64,000 nt of DNA from Massilia rhizosphaerae (GTDB lineage Bacteria > Pseudomonadota > Gammaproteobacteria > Burkholderiales > Burkholderiaceae_D): NCBI RefSeq assembly GCF_016093545.1, contig NZ_JADKYX010000002.1, positions 186,001-250,000 on the forward strand, given 5' to 3'. Positions 35,654 through 44,390 of the stretch are shown piece by piece; the first letter of the stretch is position 1, and every line of letters begins with the position of its first letter. A program made the translations under genes and the position numbers. The notes beneath the pieces were generated by a model, which was not told the DNA's origin, did not search any database, and worked only from the letters and a program-made list of their open reading frames with translations.

Positions 35654-37622
35654 CCGCCGCGGCTCTAATGCGTACAAGGCAAAAAGCCGGACCAAGCGAG
35701 AAGGCGCCACCTCGCTGGACCAAGCCCGTCGTTACCGCTTGGTGCGCAGCGCGGGCAGCATAGTGCTGATGTGCCCCAAAGAGGGAGATAAAGGAGAGGC
35801 CGCGGTTGATCTCTCGTACCTGCTGGCATTCCCTCATCTGACCGAGCCGTTTACGCAAGCTGTCCAAGGGATTTGCAAGCGCAAGGCTTCCACGTACGCG
35901 ACTTGTTTTAAGAAGGGGCGCGAACTGGAATTCGGATTCTTCGCCTTCCTGGAAGAAAAAGCTCTTAATAATATAAGGCTCGAGCAGCTGACAACATCCC
36001 ACATCGAGGGGTTTAAAAGCTGGCTTGACCAAGCGGATAAGACAGGATTGGCCATATACGCGCTCCAAACCCGTCAACATCGGATGAGCCACCTTCGCCA
36101 AGTGACGGAATACCTGAAACAATCCGGCAAGTGGGCTCCGCAGCTTGCTTCGGACTTGAGCGTACGGCCGGGCATGTGGGCTGGTCAAGGGCGAGGTCGC
36201 AAGCCCACACCGATCATTCAGGAAGAGGATTATCGGAAAATCTACCAGGCCTGCAAAAAGGAAATCATCGAGATCACCGGGCGCGTGAACGCAATGCGCG
36301 CGGCCCTGCAGGCAAATCTGCATCATTCAGCGGCATTGTCGCCGGAGCCGGCTGAGAAAACGGTCTATGGTAAAGGCGTAGCTCGCAACTTACGCAACCC
36401 ATATAACGATCTCGGCGTACTGCTCGCCACGCTGCACCGTCGCTATCCCCGGCAAATTCTTACCCAAGAATGGCTCAAATCGATAAACGATCGGTCTTTG
36501 GCTGAGGCAGCAATACGACGAGGAGGGACTAGCGCCATTAGTGCCTGCTTCTACCCATCGGTAAGGGATTTGGTGCCGGTTGTATTAATGATGGCCATCC
36601 ACTTGGATTACAACAAGGCGACCTTGATGGGTAGTAAGGTGAGCGATTACCGTATCGTTACCGGAAAATTGGGAAGGCCGGAATTTCTTGCAAGTGCGTC
36701 CCTTATAGAAGAGGAGGATGCTGCAGACAGCGTCGAGGAAAAGGAGGGCGAGAAACTGTTCATGGGTGCGCCGATAAAGAAACGCGCCCGTTATCGACCC
36801 CAGGAGAGAATCCTACCTGTAGAGGATGCACCCGACAACCCTGCCTTCCTGTGGCAATTCCTAGTGGAATGGACGAGCTGGTTCCGGCCGACGTCGGCCC
36901 CAGAGTGGCAAGACAGGCTGTTCTTGTACGTGACCGGCTCTACCTCTCCAAATAAAAGGATGCAGGGCTTCGACGGCACGACCAATCCCGGAGGCGACTT
37001 CAACTTCGATTATGCGTACAAAGCGTTCTTCCGGGAGCATGGGCTTACATACTATACCTTCCGGCAGTTCCGCCCCACAGGGCTGGATATCGTGGACGTC
37101 GAGTTTGGCGGCGACATACGGGCCAAGCAGGCCGCCGCGGGCCATGCAGAAGTGCAGACCACTTACCAGAGCTATACCACCGATGCGCAGATGCAACGGG
37201 GTGATGAAGCCCTCGCACAAGTGTCCGCCACGCGAGAGCGCTTTCGAAAGACGCAGGGTAAGTCGGACCCGCGCCGCAAGCCGGTGGGCGCAGATATGGG
37301 CGCCGCCACTCCGGGCTGGACCTGTCCCGACCCGTATGACAGCCCGTTGTACGAGAAGGATAGATTGTGCGGTGGTTATGGACGTTGCCCCGCCTGCCCA
37401 CTCGGAAGCATGAACCCCAACGACTGTTACTCTGCCGCGCAAGCGTTTAATCTGCTCGATGCTATCGACAAGGCGGGGGAGACCATGGCTCCCACTGCCT
37501 GGCTTGAGCGATACGGGCCGTCCAGAAAAGACCTGATCGGATTCTGGCTCCCGCAGATTCCCGACCACGTACTGGAGCAGGTCAGGCAAATGAAACTCCC
37601 ACCCTTGCCGCCATTGGAGTAA
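35646..37622 (+). CDS. Tyrosine recombinase B (TnpB-like) with zinc-binding tail
   Basis: 658 residues, close to the length of Tn554 TnpB. The catalytic C-terminal half retains the second Arg in YTFRQFRPTGLD, His in AAAGHAEVQTT and Tyr in YQSYTT, but the position of the first catalytic Arg reads IHLDYNKATLMGS, without an arginine. A cysteine-rich tail follows (WTCPDPYDSP, DRLCGGYGRCPACPLGSMNPNDC), probably a zinc site. GGAGG precedes ATG 35646, which overlaps gene A by 8 bases; gene C follows after 5 bases. Confidence 0.87.
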   Translation: MNSRRGSNAYKAKSRTKREGATSLDQARRYRLVRSAGSIVLMCPKEGDKGEAAVDLSYLLAFPHLTEPFTQAVQGICKRKASTYATCFKKGRELEFGFFAFLEEKALNNIRLEQLTTSHIEGFKSWLDQADKTGLAIYALQTRQHRMSHLRQVTEYLKQSGKWAPQLASDLSVRPGMWAGQGRGRKPTPIIQEEDYRKIYQACKKEIIEITGRVNAMRAALQANLHHSAALSPEPAEKTVYGKGVARNLRNPYNDLGVLLATLHRRYPRQILTQEWLKSINDRSLAEAAIRRGGTSAISACFYPSVRDLVPVVLMMAIHLDYNKATLMGSKVSDYRIVTGKLGRPEFLASASLIEEEDAADSVEEKEGEKLFMGAPIKKRARYRPQERILPVEDAPDNPAFLWQFLVEWTSWFRPTSAPEWQDRLFLYVTGSTSPNKRMQGFDGTTNPGGDFNFDYAYKAFFREHGLTYYTFRQFRPTGLDIVDVEFGGDIRAKQAAAGHAEVQTTYQSYTTDAQMQRGDEALAQVSATRERFRKTQGKSDPRRKPVGADMGAATPGWTCPDPYDSPLYEKDRLCGGYGRCPACPLGSMNPNDCYSAAQAFNLLDAIDKAGETMAPTAWLERYGPSRKDLIGFWLPQIPDHVLEQVRQMKLPPLPPLE

Positions 37623-37627
37623 GCCTC

Positions 37628-39811
37628 ATGAGTAAAGCACGGCGAAAGATATTGCAGTGTGAGCATACAACCGAAGCACTAATCAGCGACATTTGCGAAG
37701 GCATGCCGGCCTATCCTACCGAAGGCCGTCGCGATCCCTGGGTATCGTCAACCAGCCGCTGGCAGGATAGCAGATGGTTGCTAGACAATCCTACGCCTGG
37801 AAGCACACCTTGTAGGTCAGTGATTGTATGGGACTTGCTCTTCGAGGATGGCACCAGTTCGTTAGATGCCTGCCATGCCGACTTGCTTGAACAATTTCGG
37901 CGACTTGCCTGGTCGCTCTTCGTCGACCCCCGTGCTGGCAAGGCGCTCAAGCCTGGTAGTGCTGGACCTTTAGCCGCTGGAATTCGTGCGTTGCTCCATT
38001 GGATGGTGAAAAACCGCTATGCCAACATGAGTGAGCTCGATGACGCGGCCTCACAGCGCTACCTGGACGACTGCCAGGCGCGGCTAGAGGGAGTGGCGCA
38101 GGAAGCTTCGTTGGAAGACCTGCTTGATGAGAACGAACTAGAAGCTATCGATACAACAGATCGAGAGGACAATAAAGAAACCTCGCAGGACACGGATACA
38201 TCTCTGCAAGTGTCGGTGGCATGGGTCCTGCACCGGTTGGTAGTCTGGCGTTATATGTGGGACCAGCGTGCGGCCATGCGTGCCGCCGGGGTCGAGCCAC
38301 TACCCCAAGAGCCGTTCGGCGGACGAAAAGCCGGCCGCTTGGCCAACGAGATGGCGACAAAGGCCGGTCGAAAAATACCGCCGTTTCCCGATGAAGTGGC
38401 GGTCGCTATCATGAACGCCGCGCATGCGTATATGGAAACAGCCGCCCCCGATGTTCTGCGCATGGTTGAAGACATGCTGGCATTGCGGGACACCTATAAA
38501 ACATCTGCGACTGTCTCCAGGCACATGAAGAAATGGGAATTTTCGGTGCCTCCAGGAAGCGACCAGCCGTGGCATTCGCCGTTGGCCAAGGTGCGGTCGC
38601 CTCCAGAAACCTTGCGGCTGCTCGCCGACGACTTATCTCGAGCCTGCTCCATCATCCTGCAATCCGAGACAGGCATGCGCGCCAACGAGTTGTGCAGCCT
38701 CCCAGCAGGCATCGACCCCGAAACCGGCTTGCCTGCCTGCATTGAGATGCGGCTCTCTAAGTCAGGCATGCTTGAGCTGTTTTACTTGAAAGGCACGCTC
38801 TCAAAAACGCGCCCTACGCCGGAATCGGCAACCTGGCTGTTGGCAGCGAGACCACGCGGCTTGGATGTGCTGCCCAACTCGGTGCGCGCAGTGGAAGTGA
38901 TCCAAAGACTGCTGCAACCCTTTCGCGACATGTGTGACGGGAAAGTGCGGGAAACCCTGTTCGTGGCGTTTAATGCAAGCGAGGGCTTCCCTATGGATGG
39001 CCAAATAATATCGGCTCTAACCAATGAAATAATGCTGAACTGGCAGAAGAGATTCGTTGCCGCTCATGTCGACTGGGCCACTGTCAAGACGACTCCAGAT
39101 ACGCAAAAGTACATTGACAGCAAGGGCGAGTGCCTGCAAACGCACCAATGGCGCAAAACTTACGCGCAGTTCGTATTCCAAGTGAACCCGAAACTGCTGC
39201 CTGCCATCGCGCGGCAGTTCAAGCACCTGAGCATTGCTATGACCGAAGGGGCCTACATCAATACGAATGATGCGCTGTTGAAAGATGTTGCAGAACATAA
39301 CCTGTACCGAACTACAGACAGGCTACTGGAGTTCGCACGCGGAACAGCCCCCAGGATGGAAGGCCGCTTGGCCAGATTGCTCGAAAAATACCAGGACGAG
39401 TTAGGCACCATCATCAAAGCCAAGAACGACACCGAGGCTAGGCAAGCCATGCTTGCCTGGTGCTCGCAACGCAACCTGAAGTTGTTCTTCCATGGCTATG
39501 GCGGTTGTATCCCTGGTCTGGCGCCGACGGAAGCGGAGTGCCATAAGCGGGCGCAGACGGTGCACTGGGCTAACACGGCCCCGAACTATGCCACCCGCGA
39601 GCCCAGTGTTTGCACCGGGTGCTTCCTGTTCATGGTGGGGCCGGAATCAGTGGAGTTCTGGCGCGATCGTTACGTATCAAACAGCACCGCCTACTTGCAG
39701 GCCAAGGCGCAGGGCAAAGCGGACGACTTCAGGGTGACCAAGGAGCGTGCGGCACAGTCAGCGACCTATCTCAAGTACCTGGACGTGCCGTTGCCGGAAA
39801 TCGTGCTGTAA
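37628..39811 (+). CDS. Tyrosine recombinase C, catalytically complete, zinc-binding tail
   Basis: 727 residues. Large N-terminal region without known domain (residues 1-300), then a tyrosine recombinase domain: Arg in SETGMRANELCSL, Lys in YLKGTLSKTRP, His-x-x-Arg in THQWRKTYAQF, His in QFKHLSIAM and Tyr in TEGAYI. The C-terminus has a cysteine cluster (GGCIPGL, AECHKRAQ, SVCTGCFLFM). It differs from Tn554 TnpC, which is a small non-recombinase; here the third gene is itself a recombinase. Separated from B by 5 bases. Confidence 0.87.
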   Translation: MSKARRKILQCEHTTEALISDICEGMPAYPTEGRRDPWVSSTSRWQDSRWLLDNPTPGSTPCRSVIVWDLLFEDGTSSLDACHADLLEQFRRLAWSLFVDPRAGKALKPGSAGPLAAGIRALLHWMVKNRYANMSELDDAASQRYLDDCQARLEGVAQEASLEDLLDENELEAIDTTDREDNKETSQDTDTSLQVSVAWVLHRLVVWRYMWDQRAAMRAAGVEPLPQEPFGGRKAGRLANEMATKAGRKIPPFPDEVAVAIMNAAHAYMETAAPDVLRMVEDMLALRDTYKTSATVSRHMKKWEFSVPPGSDQPWHSPLAKVRSPPETLRLLADDLSRACSIILQSETGMRANELCSLPAGIDPETGLPACIEMRLSKSGMLELFYLKGTLSKTRPTPESATWLLAARPRGLDVLPNSVRAVEVIQRLLQPFRDMCDGKVRETLFVAFNASEGFPMDGQIISALTNEIMLNWQKRFVAAHVDWATVKTTPDTQKYIDSKGECLQTHQWRKTYAQFVFQVNPKLLPAIARQFKHLSIAMTEGAYINTNDALLKDVAEHNLYRTTDRLLEFARGTAPRMEGRLARLLEKYQDELGTIIKAKNDTEARQAMLAWCSQRNLKLFFHGYGGCIPGLAPTEAECHKRAQTVHWANTAPNYATREPSVCTGCFLFMVGPESVEFWRDRYVSNSTAYLQAKAQGKADDFRVTKERAAQSATYLKYLDVPLPEIVL

Positions 39812-39821
39812 GGAGAATGTG

Positions 39822-40355
39822 ATGCGGGGTAAGCGCAAAGATTTGCCCGCGACCTATGAGGGCATGGAGAAACGGTTTCTTGACGCGATTGCTCGACTGA
39901 AGGAAGGCAAGCCCCTGTGTCCAGAATTACAGAAGAAAGCCAAGGCGGGCAAGCTGCGCGTCGACGACGTGAGTGCTGTCGCGCTGGAAGCCGGTGGCCC
40001 GGATGAAAAGGGGGTATGGCGAGGGCTATCGCGCACACTGATCGGTCACGACAACTGCCGCTATCCCAAGGTACGGGGAGAAATCCGAAAAGCCAAAGAA
40101 GGAGAGCCGGGCGAATATGACCTGAAGAACATCAACAGTAAGCTACGTGAGAAAAACAGGCAACTGCAAAAGACGAATAAGCAGCTTCTGTCCACCTGCG
40201 CGGCGATGCGCGTGCGCATGAACAAGCTTGAAAGTGCGGTCAAGGAGAGAATTGAAAAACTGCAGCGTGAACAGAATCGCGGTAGCCGTCCCGTGCATCA
40301 AGCACCTAGTCTGGTCGTCGATAACGTTCGTTCCGAACAGCATGACGAGGAGTGA
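39822..40355 (+). CDS. Coiled-coil accessory protein of the mobility operon
   Basis: 177 residues. N-terminal basic part MRGKRKDLPATYEGMEKRFLDAIARL; middle WRGLSRTLIGHDNCRYPKVRGEI; then a long coiled coil (LKNINSKLREKNRQLQKTNKQLLSTCAAMRVRMNKLESAVKERIEKL). Small coiled-coil partners such as TnpC accompany Tn554-type recombinases, and this is the likely analogue. AGGAG precedes ATG 39822, 10 bases after gene C. No further domain recognised. Confidence 0.72.
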   Translation: MRGKRKDLPATYEGMEKRFLDAIARLKEGKPLCPELQKKAKAGKLRVDDVSAVALEAGGPDEKGVWRGLSRTLIGHDNCRYPKVRGEIRKAKEGEPGEYDLKNINSKLREKNRQLQKTNKQLLSTCAAMRVRMNKLESAVKERIEKLQREQNRGSRPVHQAPSLVVDNVRSEQHDEE

Positions 40356-40357
40356 TC

Positions 40358-40855
40358 ATGGCCAAGCCAAAACCGGTAGATGTGATCATGAGCGCTCTAG
40401 AGCCCTTCCTGGACGAATTGAGCGATCAGTGGGACTCGCAACCTGAAAGCCAGCGCCGTCCTACTTTGCCACAGACCATTGATGGCAAGGTGAACGTCAC
40501 GGAGATTGTGCGATTACTTCAGCGAAGAAACCCGGCAATCAAAATGAACTATGTGCAGTACTTCCACCGCAAGACGCCACAAGGGGCCTCCAACGGCTTG
40601 GCTACCTTGGTCAATATCATCGCGGAGCTGCAGGGATTGAAACCCATCGGCGCGCGTGCTGTGGATGCAGAAGCCTTTGACAGGCTGACCGCGCGGCTGG
40701 AAAGCGTGCAGGCGCAAGCGAACAAGAAGACGCAAGCAGCAGTTGATCGGGAATATCTCATTGCGCAGTTACGGCAAGAAAACGATTCGCTTAGGGCGCA
40801 GCTGCGCATGATCGAAGAAACCGGGATGCCGATGCGGATGAGGGAGGTGCGCTGA
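40358..40855 (+). CDS. Second small accessory protein of the mobility operon
   Basis: 165 residues beginning MAKPKPVDVIMSALEPFLDELSDQWD; RRPTLPQTIDGKVNVTEIVRLLQRRNPAIKMNYVQYFHRK looks like a DNA-binding helical segment, and residues 105-150 form a coiled coil (FDRLTARLESVQAQANKKTQAAVDREYLIAQLRQENDSLRAQLR). Starts 2 bases after the previous gene and its stop overlaps the helicase start as TGATG. No domain recognised; may help the recombinase synapse or load the helicase. Confidence 0.7.
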   Translation: MAKPKPVDVIMSALEPFLDELSDQWDSQPESQRRPTLPQTIDGKVNVTEIVRLLQRRNPAIKMNYVQYFHRKTPQGASNGLATLVNIIAELQGLKPIGARAVDAEAFDRLTARLESVQAQANKKTQAAVDREYLIAQLRQENDSLRAQLRMIEETGMPMRMREVR

Positions 40856-43152
40856 TGGCAGCTGTGGGCGAAGTCGTGCCCTTGCTGGCCCAACCTAAGG
40901 CGGATGGCCATACTCGCCAATCCATGGACGTGGAAGTCGGAACCATCGTCTCACAAAGGGACTTCGGCACGATCTTCGCCGTTGAAGGCGGAAACGGACG
41001 CTCCTTCAAAGTGCTGGTCCCAGGCAAGGCCATGAGCGCGGCGCCTTGGTCTCCATCCGGTCCTATGGCAGGCGAAACTTGGCACGTGGCGGGGCACTTC
41101 ACCTCATCGGCCAAATGGGGCAGGCAGTTCCATGCTGATGTCGCATACAGGAAGCTACCCAACGGCGACGGCGTGCGCCGCTTCCTGGCCCAGCATGTGC
41201 CGGGCATTGGCGATGAGCGGGCCAAGCGCTTGTGGGAGCGGTTTGGAGCCGACTTGCCTCGCACGCTCAAAAACGACACGTACCTTCCAGTGATAGCCGA
41301 AGTGCTGGGCGGCAGCCGTCCACGCCTGGGAGCGCGCCTTGCGGTTGCCGCCATGCAGGCGTGGAAGGAGGCTGAGGCCGAAATTAACCTTATTGAATGG
41401 CTCATGCTGCAGGGTATCGTCGACATGGGCGTAGCGCGTCGAATCCACCGTTTGTTGGGCCCCGGGGCGGTACAAGCCCTGCAGTCCAATCCCTGGATGC
41501 TAATCCCGCACATGAGCTGGAGTAAGGTTGACGAAATTGGCAAAAGGATGCTGGCCCAAGCCCGCGTCGCCGAGCGGACGCAGGACGTCAGGCGGCTTAC
41601 AGGCGCGGTGGATGCGGCCGTCAAGTCTGCGCTGGAGGATGGCCATACCGCCATGGAGCAAGGCTGGTTGGTCAAGCGGCTGAGCAAACTGCTGGGTGTG
41701 ACGGCAGAGTCCCCCCTTGTTCACAAGGCGTTGAAGGCTGGAAGGGAAAACCAGGCGATAGTAGCGGGAGCAAACGCTGTGTGGCGATCGCCCGGCGCAG
41801 CGCTGATGGAGGACGCAGTAAAAGCGCGCCTGGAGGCGATGGCCGCTCCGGTTGGTGTCTTACCTCTGCCCATTCCTAGTGAAGCGCTCCTGGAGCGTTT
41901 ACTCGCTTCTGTCGAGGTGCCTGAAGTCACCCTGCATCCTGAGCAGCGCGAAGCCGTCCGCCACATCCTGCGCCATCCGCTCAGTTGCCTTCAGGGTGTG
42001 GGGGGCACGGGTAAGACTTTCACCATCCGTACCACTTGTGATGCCTTCGAGAAGATGGGTGGTAAGGTCGTTATGGCAGCAGTGGCTGGCAAGGCTGCAT
42101 TGCGACTGTCGCTCGCCACTGGCAGAAAGGCGCTATCCCTATTTCGCACTTTGGGCGAGCTGGAAGAGCGCGGACATATCGAACAGTCGCTACTCGAAGA
42201 TAGCGATGATTCGGAGATGCTGCGCTCACGGCTTGAGGAGCTGGTTTCGATAGATGAAAAAACCCTGGTCGTCATCGACGAGGCTTCTATGGTTGGCCTT
42301 CCCTCCTTCCATGCGCTGCTGCGCTACATGCCTGAAGGTGCCCGATTACTGCTCGTTGGTGATGGCGGCCAGTTGCCACCAGTGGAATTCGGTTTGGTGT
42401 TCCATAAATTGGTGAAAGACCCCGCTCTGACTTACACGCTCATTCATGTGCATCGACAGGCAAAGGAAACTGGCATTCCGGACGCCGGCGCGAAGGTACG
42501 GGGCGGACAACTCCCCGACTTCATCCCTTACCAAGGGCGAACGAAGGGCGTATCGCTGGTTCCCGCAGATCCGAGCAAACTGGCATCAACCGTCGAGGAG
42601 ATCGCGCTGGACTTGGGCGGCTACCAGAACGGGGTAATGATCGTCACCCCAACCAAGAGCCGCGATGCCGGTGTGAGAGAGTTAAACGCCAACTTGCACC
42701 TCAGGTTCGTCAGCGGCGGCAATGTGCCGTGTGTGCATGGGTTTCGCCAAGAGTCTTTCAGCGTAGGCGAGCCTGTCATGTTCTTGCGTAACGACTACAA
42801 GAGAGGACTGTTCAATGGCTTGCTTGGCCAGGTCGAGGCGCTTACGGAACAAGGGGGGCTAAAGGTGAAGTTCGACGGGCAACCGCAATCCGAGGAACTG
42901 ATTGCTGCAGATCTCCTGGACCTGACTCCTGCTTACGCCATTACCTGTCACAAGATGCAGGGAAGCCAGGCGCCAGTGGTCGTGGTGCCGTTGTACAAAA
43001 CTGGTCTGCTCGACCCCTCATGGATCTATACGGCCATCTCGCGCGCAGTAGAACAATGCGTGTTCGTGGGGCCGGTAGAAGTGCTGAAAGTAGGCCTAAG
43101 CCAACCATGTGTGGCAGACCAGCGTCTTGTAGGCTTTGAGTGGTCTCGATAG
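40855..43152 (+). CDS. RecD2-like SF1B helicase of the mobility operon
   Basis: 765 residues. Residues 20-120 are an OB-like domain, and LAQHVPGIGDERAKRLWERFG is a helix-hairpin-helix, the N-terminal layout of RecD2/YrrC. The helicase has Walker A GVGGTGKTFT near 380, Walker B LVVIDEASMV near 475, the Q-motif-like LLVGDGGQLPPVEFG, HVHRQ, and the C-terminal UvrD_C_2 stretch YAITCHKMQGSQA. RecD2 enzymes move 5'-to-3'. As last gene of a six-gene overlapping operon with three recombinases it is likely part of the transposition or replication of the element. Confidence 0.87.
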   Translation: MAAVGEVVPLLAQPKADGHTRQSMDVEVGTIVSQRDFGTIFAVEGGNGRSFKVLVPGKAMSAAPWSPSGPMAGETWHVAGHFTSSAKWGRQFHADVAYRKLPNGDGVRRFLAQHVPGIGDERAKRLWERFGADLPRTLKNDTYLPVIAEVLGGSRPRLGARLAVAAMQAWKEAEAEINLIEWLMLQGIVDMGVARRIHRLLGPGAVQALQSNPWMLIPHMSWSKVDEIGKRMLAQARVAERTQDVRRLTGAVDAAVKSALEDGHTAMEQGWLVKRLSKLLGVTAESPLVHKALKAGRENQAIVAGANAVWRSPGAALMEDAVKARLEAMAAPVGVLPLPIPSEALLERLLASVEVPEVTLHPEQREAVRHILRHPLSCLQGVGGTGKTFTIRTTCDAFEKMGGKVVMAAVAGKAALRLSLATGRKALSLFRTLGELEERGHIEQSLLEDSDDSEMLRSRLEELVSIDEKTLVVIDEASMVGLPSFHALLRYMPEGARLLLVGDGGQLPPVEFGLVFHKLVKDPALTYTLIHVHRQAKETGIPDAGAKVRGGQLPDFIPYQGRTKGVSLVPADPSKLASTVEEIALDLGGYQNGVMIVTPTKSRDAGVRELNANLHLRFVSGGNVPCVHGFRQESFSVGEPVMFLRNDYKRGLFNGLLGQVEALTEQGGLKVKFDGQPQSEELIAADLLDLTPAYAITCHKMQGSQAPVVVVPLYKTGLLDPSWIYTAISRAVEQCVFVGPVEVLKVGLSQPCVADQRLVGFEWSR

Positions 43153-43177
43153 TCGAAGCGCAGCGTTGCCAGCCACT

Positions 43178-43767
43178 TCATGCGTCACTTGATGCTCGCA
43201 GTGCAGCAGCTGCACCGTCAGATGTTGCCTCTTCGGCGTATTTGTAGAAGGTGCTGCGGCTGATGTTGAGTGCTTGGCAGATCTCACCGGGGGAGCGGTT
43301 TGTCGCAGCCAGCGCGCGGATCGCGGTGATCGTCGACGCCGGCATGGCAGGCCGGCCGCCAGCGCGGCCACGCGCGCGAGCCGCGACCAGGCCGGCCTGT
43401 GTGCGCTCGACGATCAGACGCCGTTCAAACTGCGCGATCGCGCCGAAGACATAGAACACCAACTCGCTGGCGGCAGTGCTGGTGTCGATTCGCTCCGTCA
43501 GGCTTTCGAACCCAATATCGGCAGCCTCCAGCCTGCCCGCCATCGTGGCGAGTTCGCCGAGCGATCGCCCGAGGCGATCGAGGCGCTACACGACCAGGAC
43601 ATCGCCGCGCCGCGCGAACTCGATGGCCGCAGCGAGGCCGGCCGATTGGCCCTCGCCCCGCTCGCCTTGTCGGTGAACAGTCGCTCGCAGCCGGCCCAGT
43701 CGAGGGCGTCGCGCTGGAGGTCGAGGTTTTGGTCGTCCGAGGATACGCGGGCGTAGCCGATTTTCAT
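43178..43767 (-). pseudogene. Serine recombinase (Tn3-type resolvase/invertase), frameshifted and interrupted
   Basis: Reads MKIGYARVSSDDQNLDLQRDALDWAGCERLFTDKASG, the catalytic-serine N-terminus. The frame then slips near 43660, and the continuing frame reads AAAIEFARRGDVLVV, a TAG stop where an aromatic residue is expected, and RLDRLGRSLGELATMAGRL. It goes on through RIDTSTAASELVFYVFGAIAQFERRLIVERTQAGL to a C-terminal helix-turn-helix (GEICQALNISRSTFYKY). Two disabling lesions make it inactive. Convergent to the RecD2-like gene, it marks the border between mobility and cargo parts and may be left from an older transposon. Confidence 0.88.
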
Positions 43768-44390
43768 GAAGTGTCCGTTTAGTCGTGTTGATTGCCGTTA
43801 TACGGACGCTGATTTACGGACGAGAAAAAGACAGAATCCGATGGCGGTACCCAGCGCCGTCTCGCCAGCCTAGGTAGTGTCCGCAAAAGGAACGTTTAAA
43901 AGACGCGTTCCAAGTCGAGAGGTCGATGTTTTGCGACGCTCGACGCGGGGCTTGGCTAATGGGCGGGAGTATGCCGCTGTGGTACCGGCCGGGAAACCGC
44001 GGCAACTGGCAGAGGCAGGAAAGAGTTTTCCTCCGTGCTTGGCCCCTGAGCTTTAGATAAGCGATGTCGATGCCGCCTGGTGCTGGGCTTCTCCGCACGC
44101 AGCTTACTCGCCTATGCACGTCACAATTATTCCCGCAGACCATCAGGACGCTGTCGGATACTAACTCTCACAGAACGAGACTTTGCGGCCGTATCGCTCT
44201 TCAAATGGAATTGAGGCTGTGTTGGCATCAACCGGTACGGTGGTATCGCCTCTTTTCCAGATGGCAGGGCTGACTTAAGCATACCGCCACAACTGCATTC
44301 ACATTGCTGGCCAAATAATCCTTCTTCGCAAAATGCAAGCAGTAATTAAATGTAATTTATTGTAGACTGGAAAAGAGGAGAAGGAGATTT
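43768..44390. other. Gene-free stretch with possible resolvase site and Mokosh promoter
   Basis: 623 bases without a convincing gene. Just upstream of the broken resolvase, GTCCGT at 43773-43778 faces ACGGAC at 43802-43807 and 43816-43821; such short inverted units could be resolvase (res) subsites. The right end from about 44310 is very A/T-rich and holds AGGAG and AAGGAG just before the 44391 start, so the promoter of the defence operon should lie there. No clear -35/-10 pair can be fixed by eye. Confidence 0.45.

Noticed and set aside
34253..39811. Classical recombinase-in-trio (RIT) element
   Set aside because: RIT recombinases are much shorter (300-400 residues) and lack the small proteins and helicase seen here.
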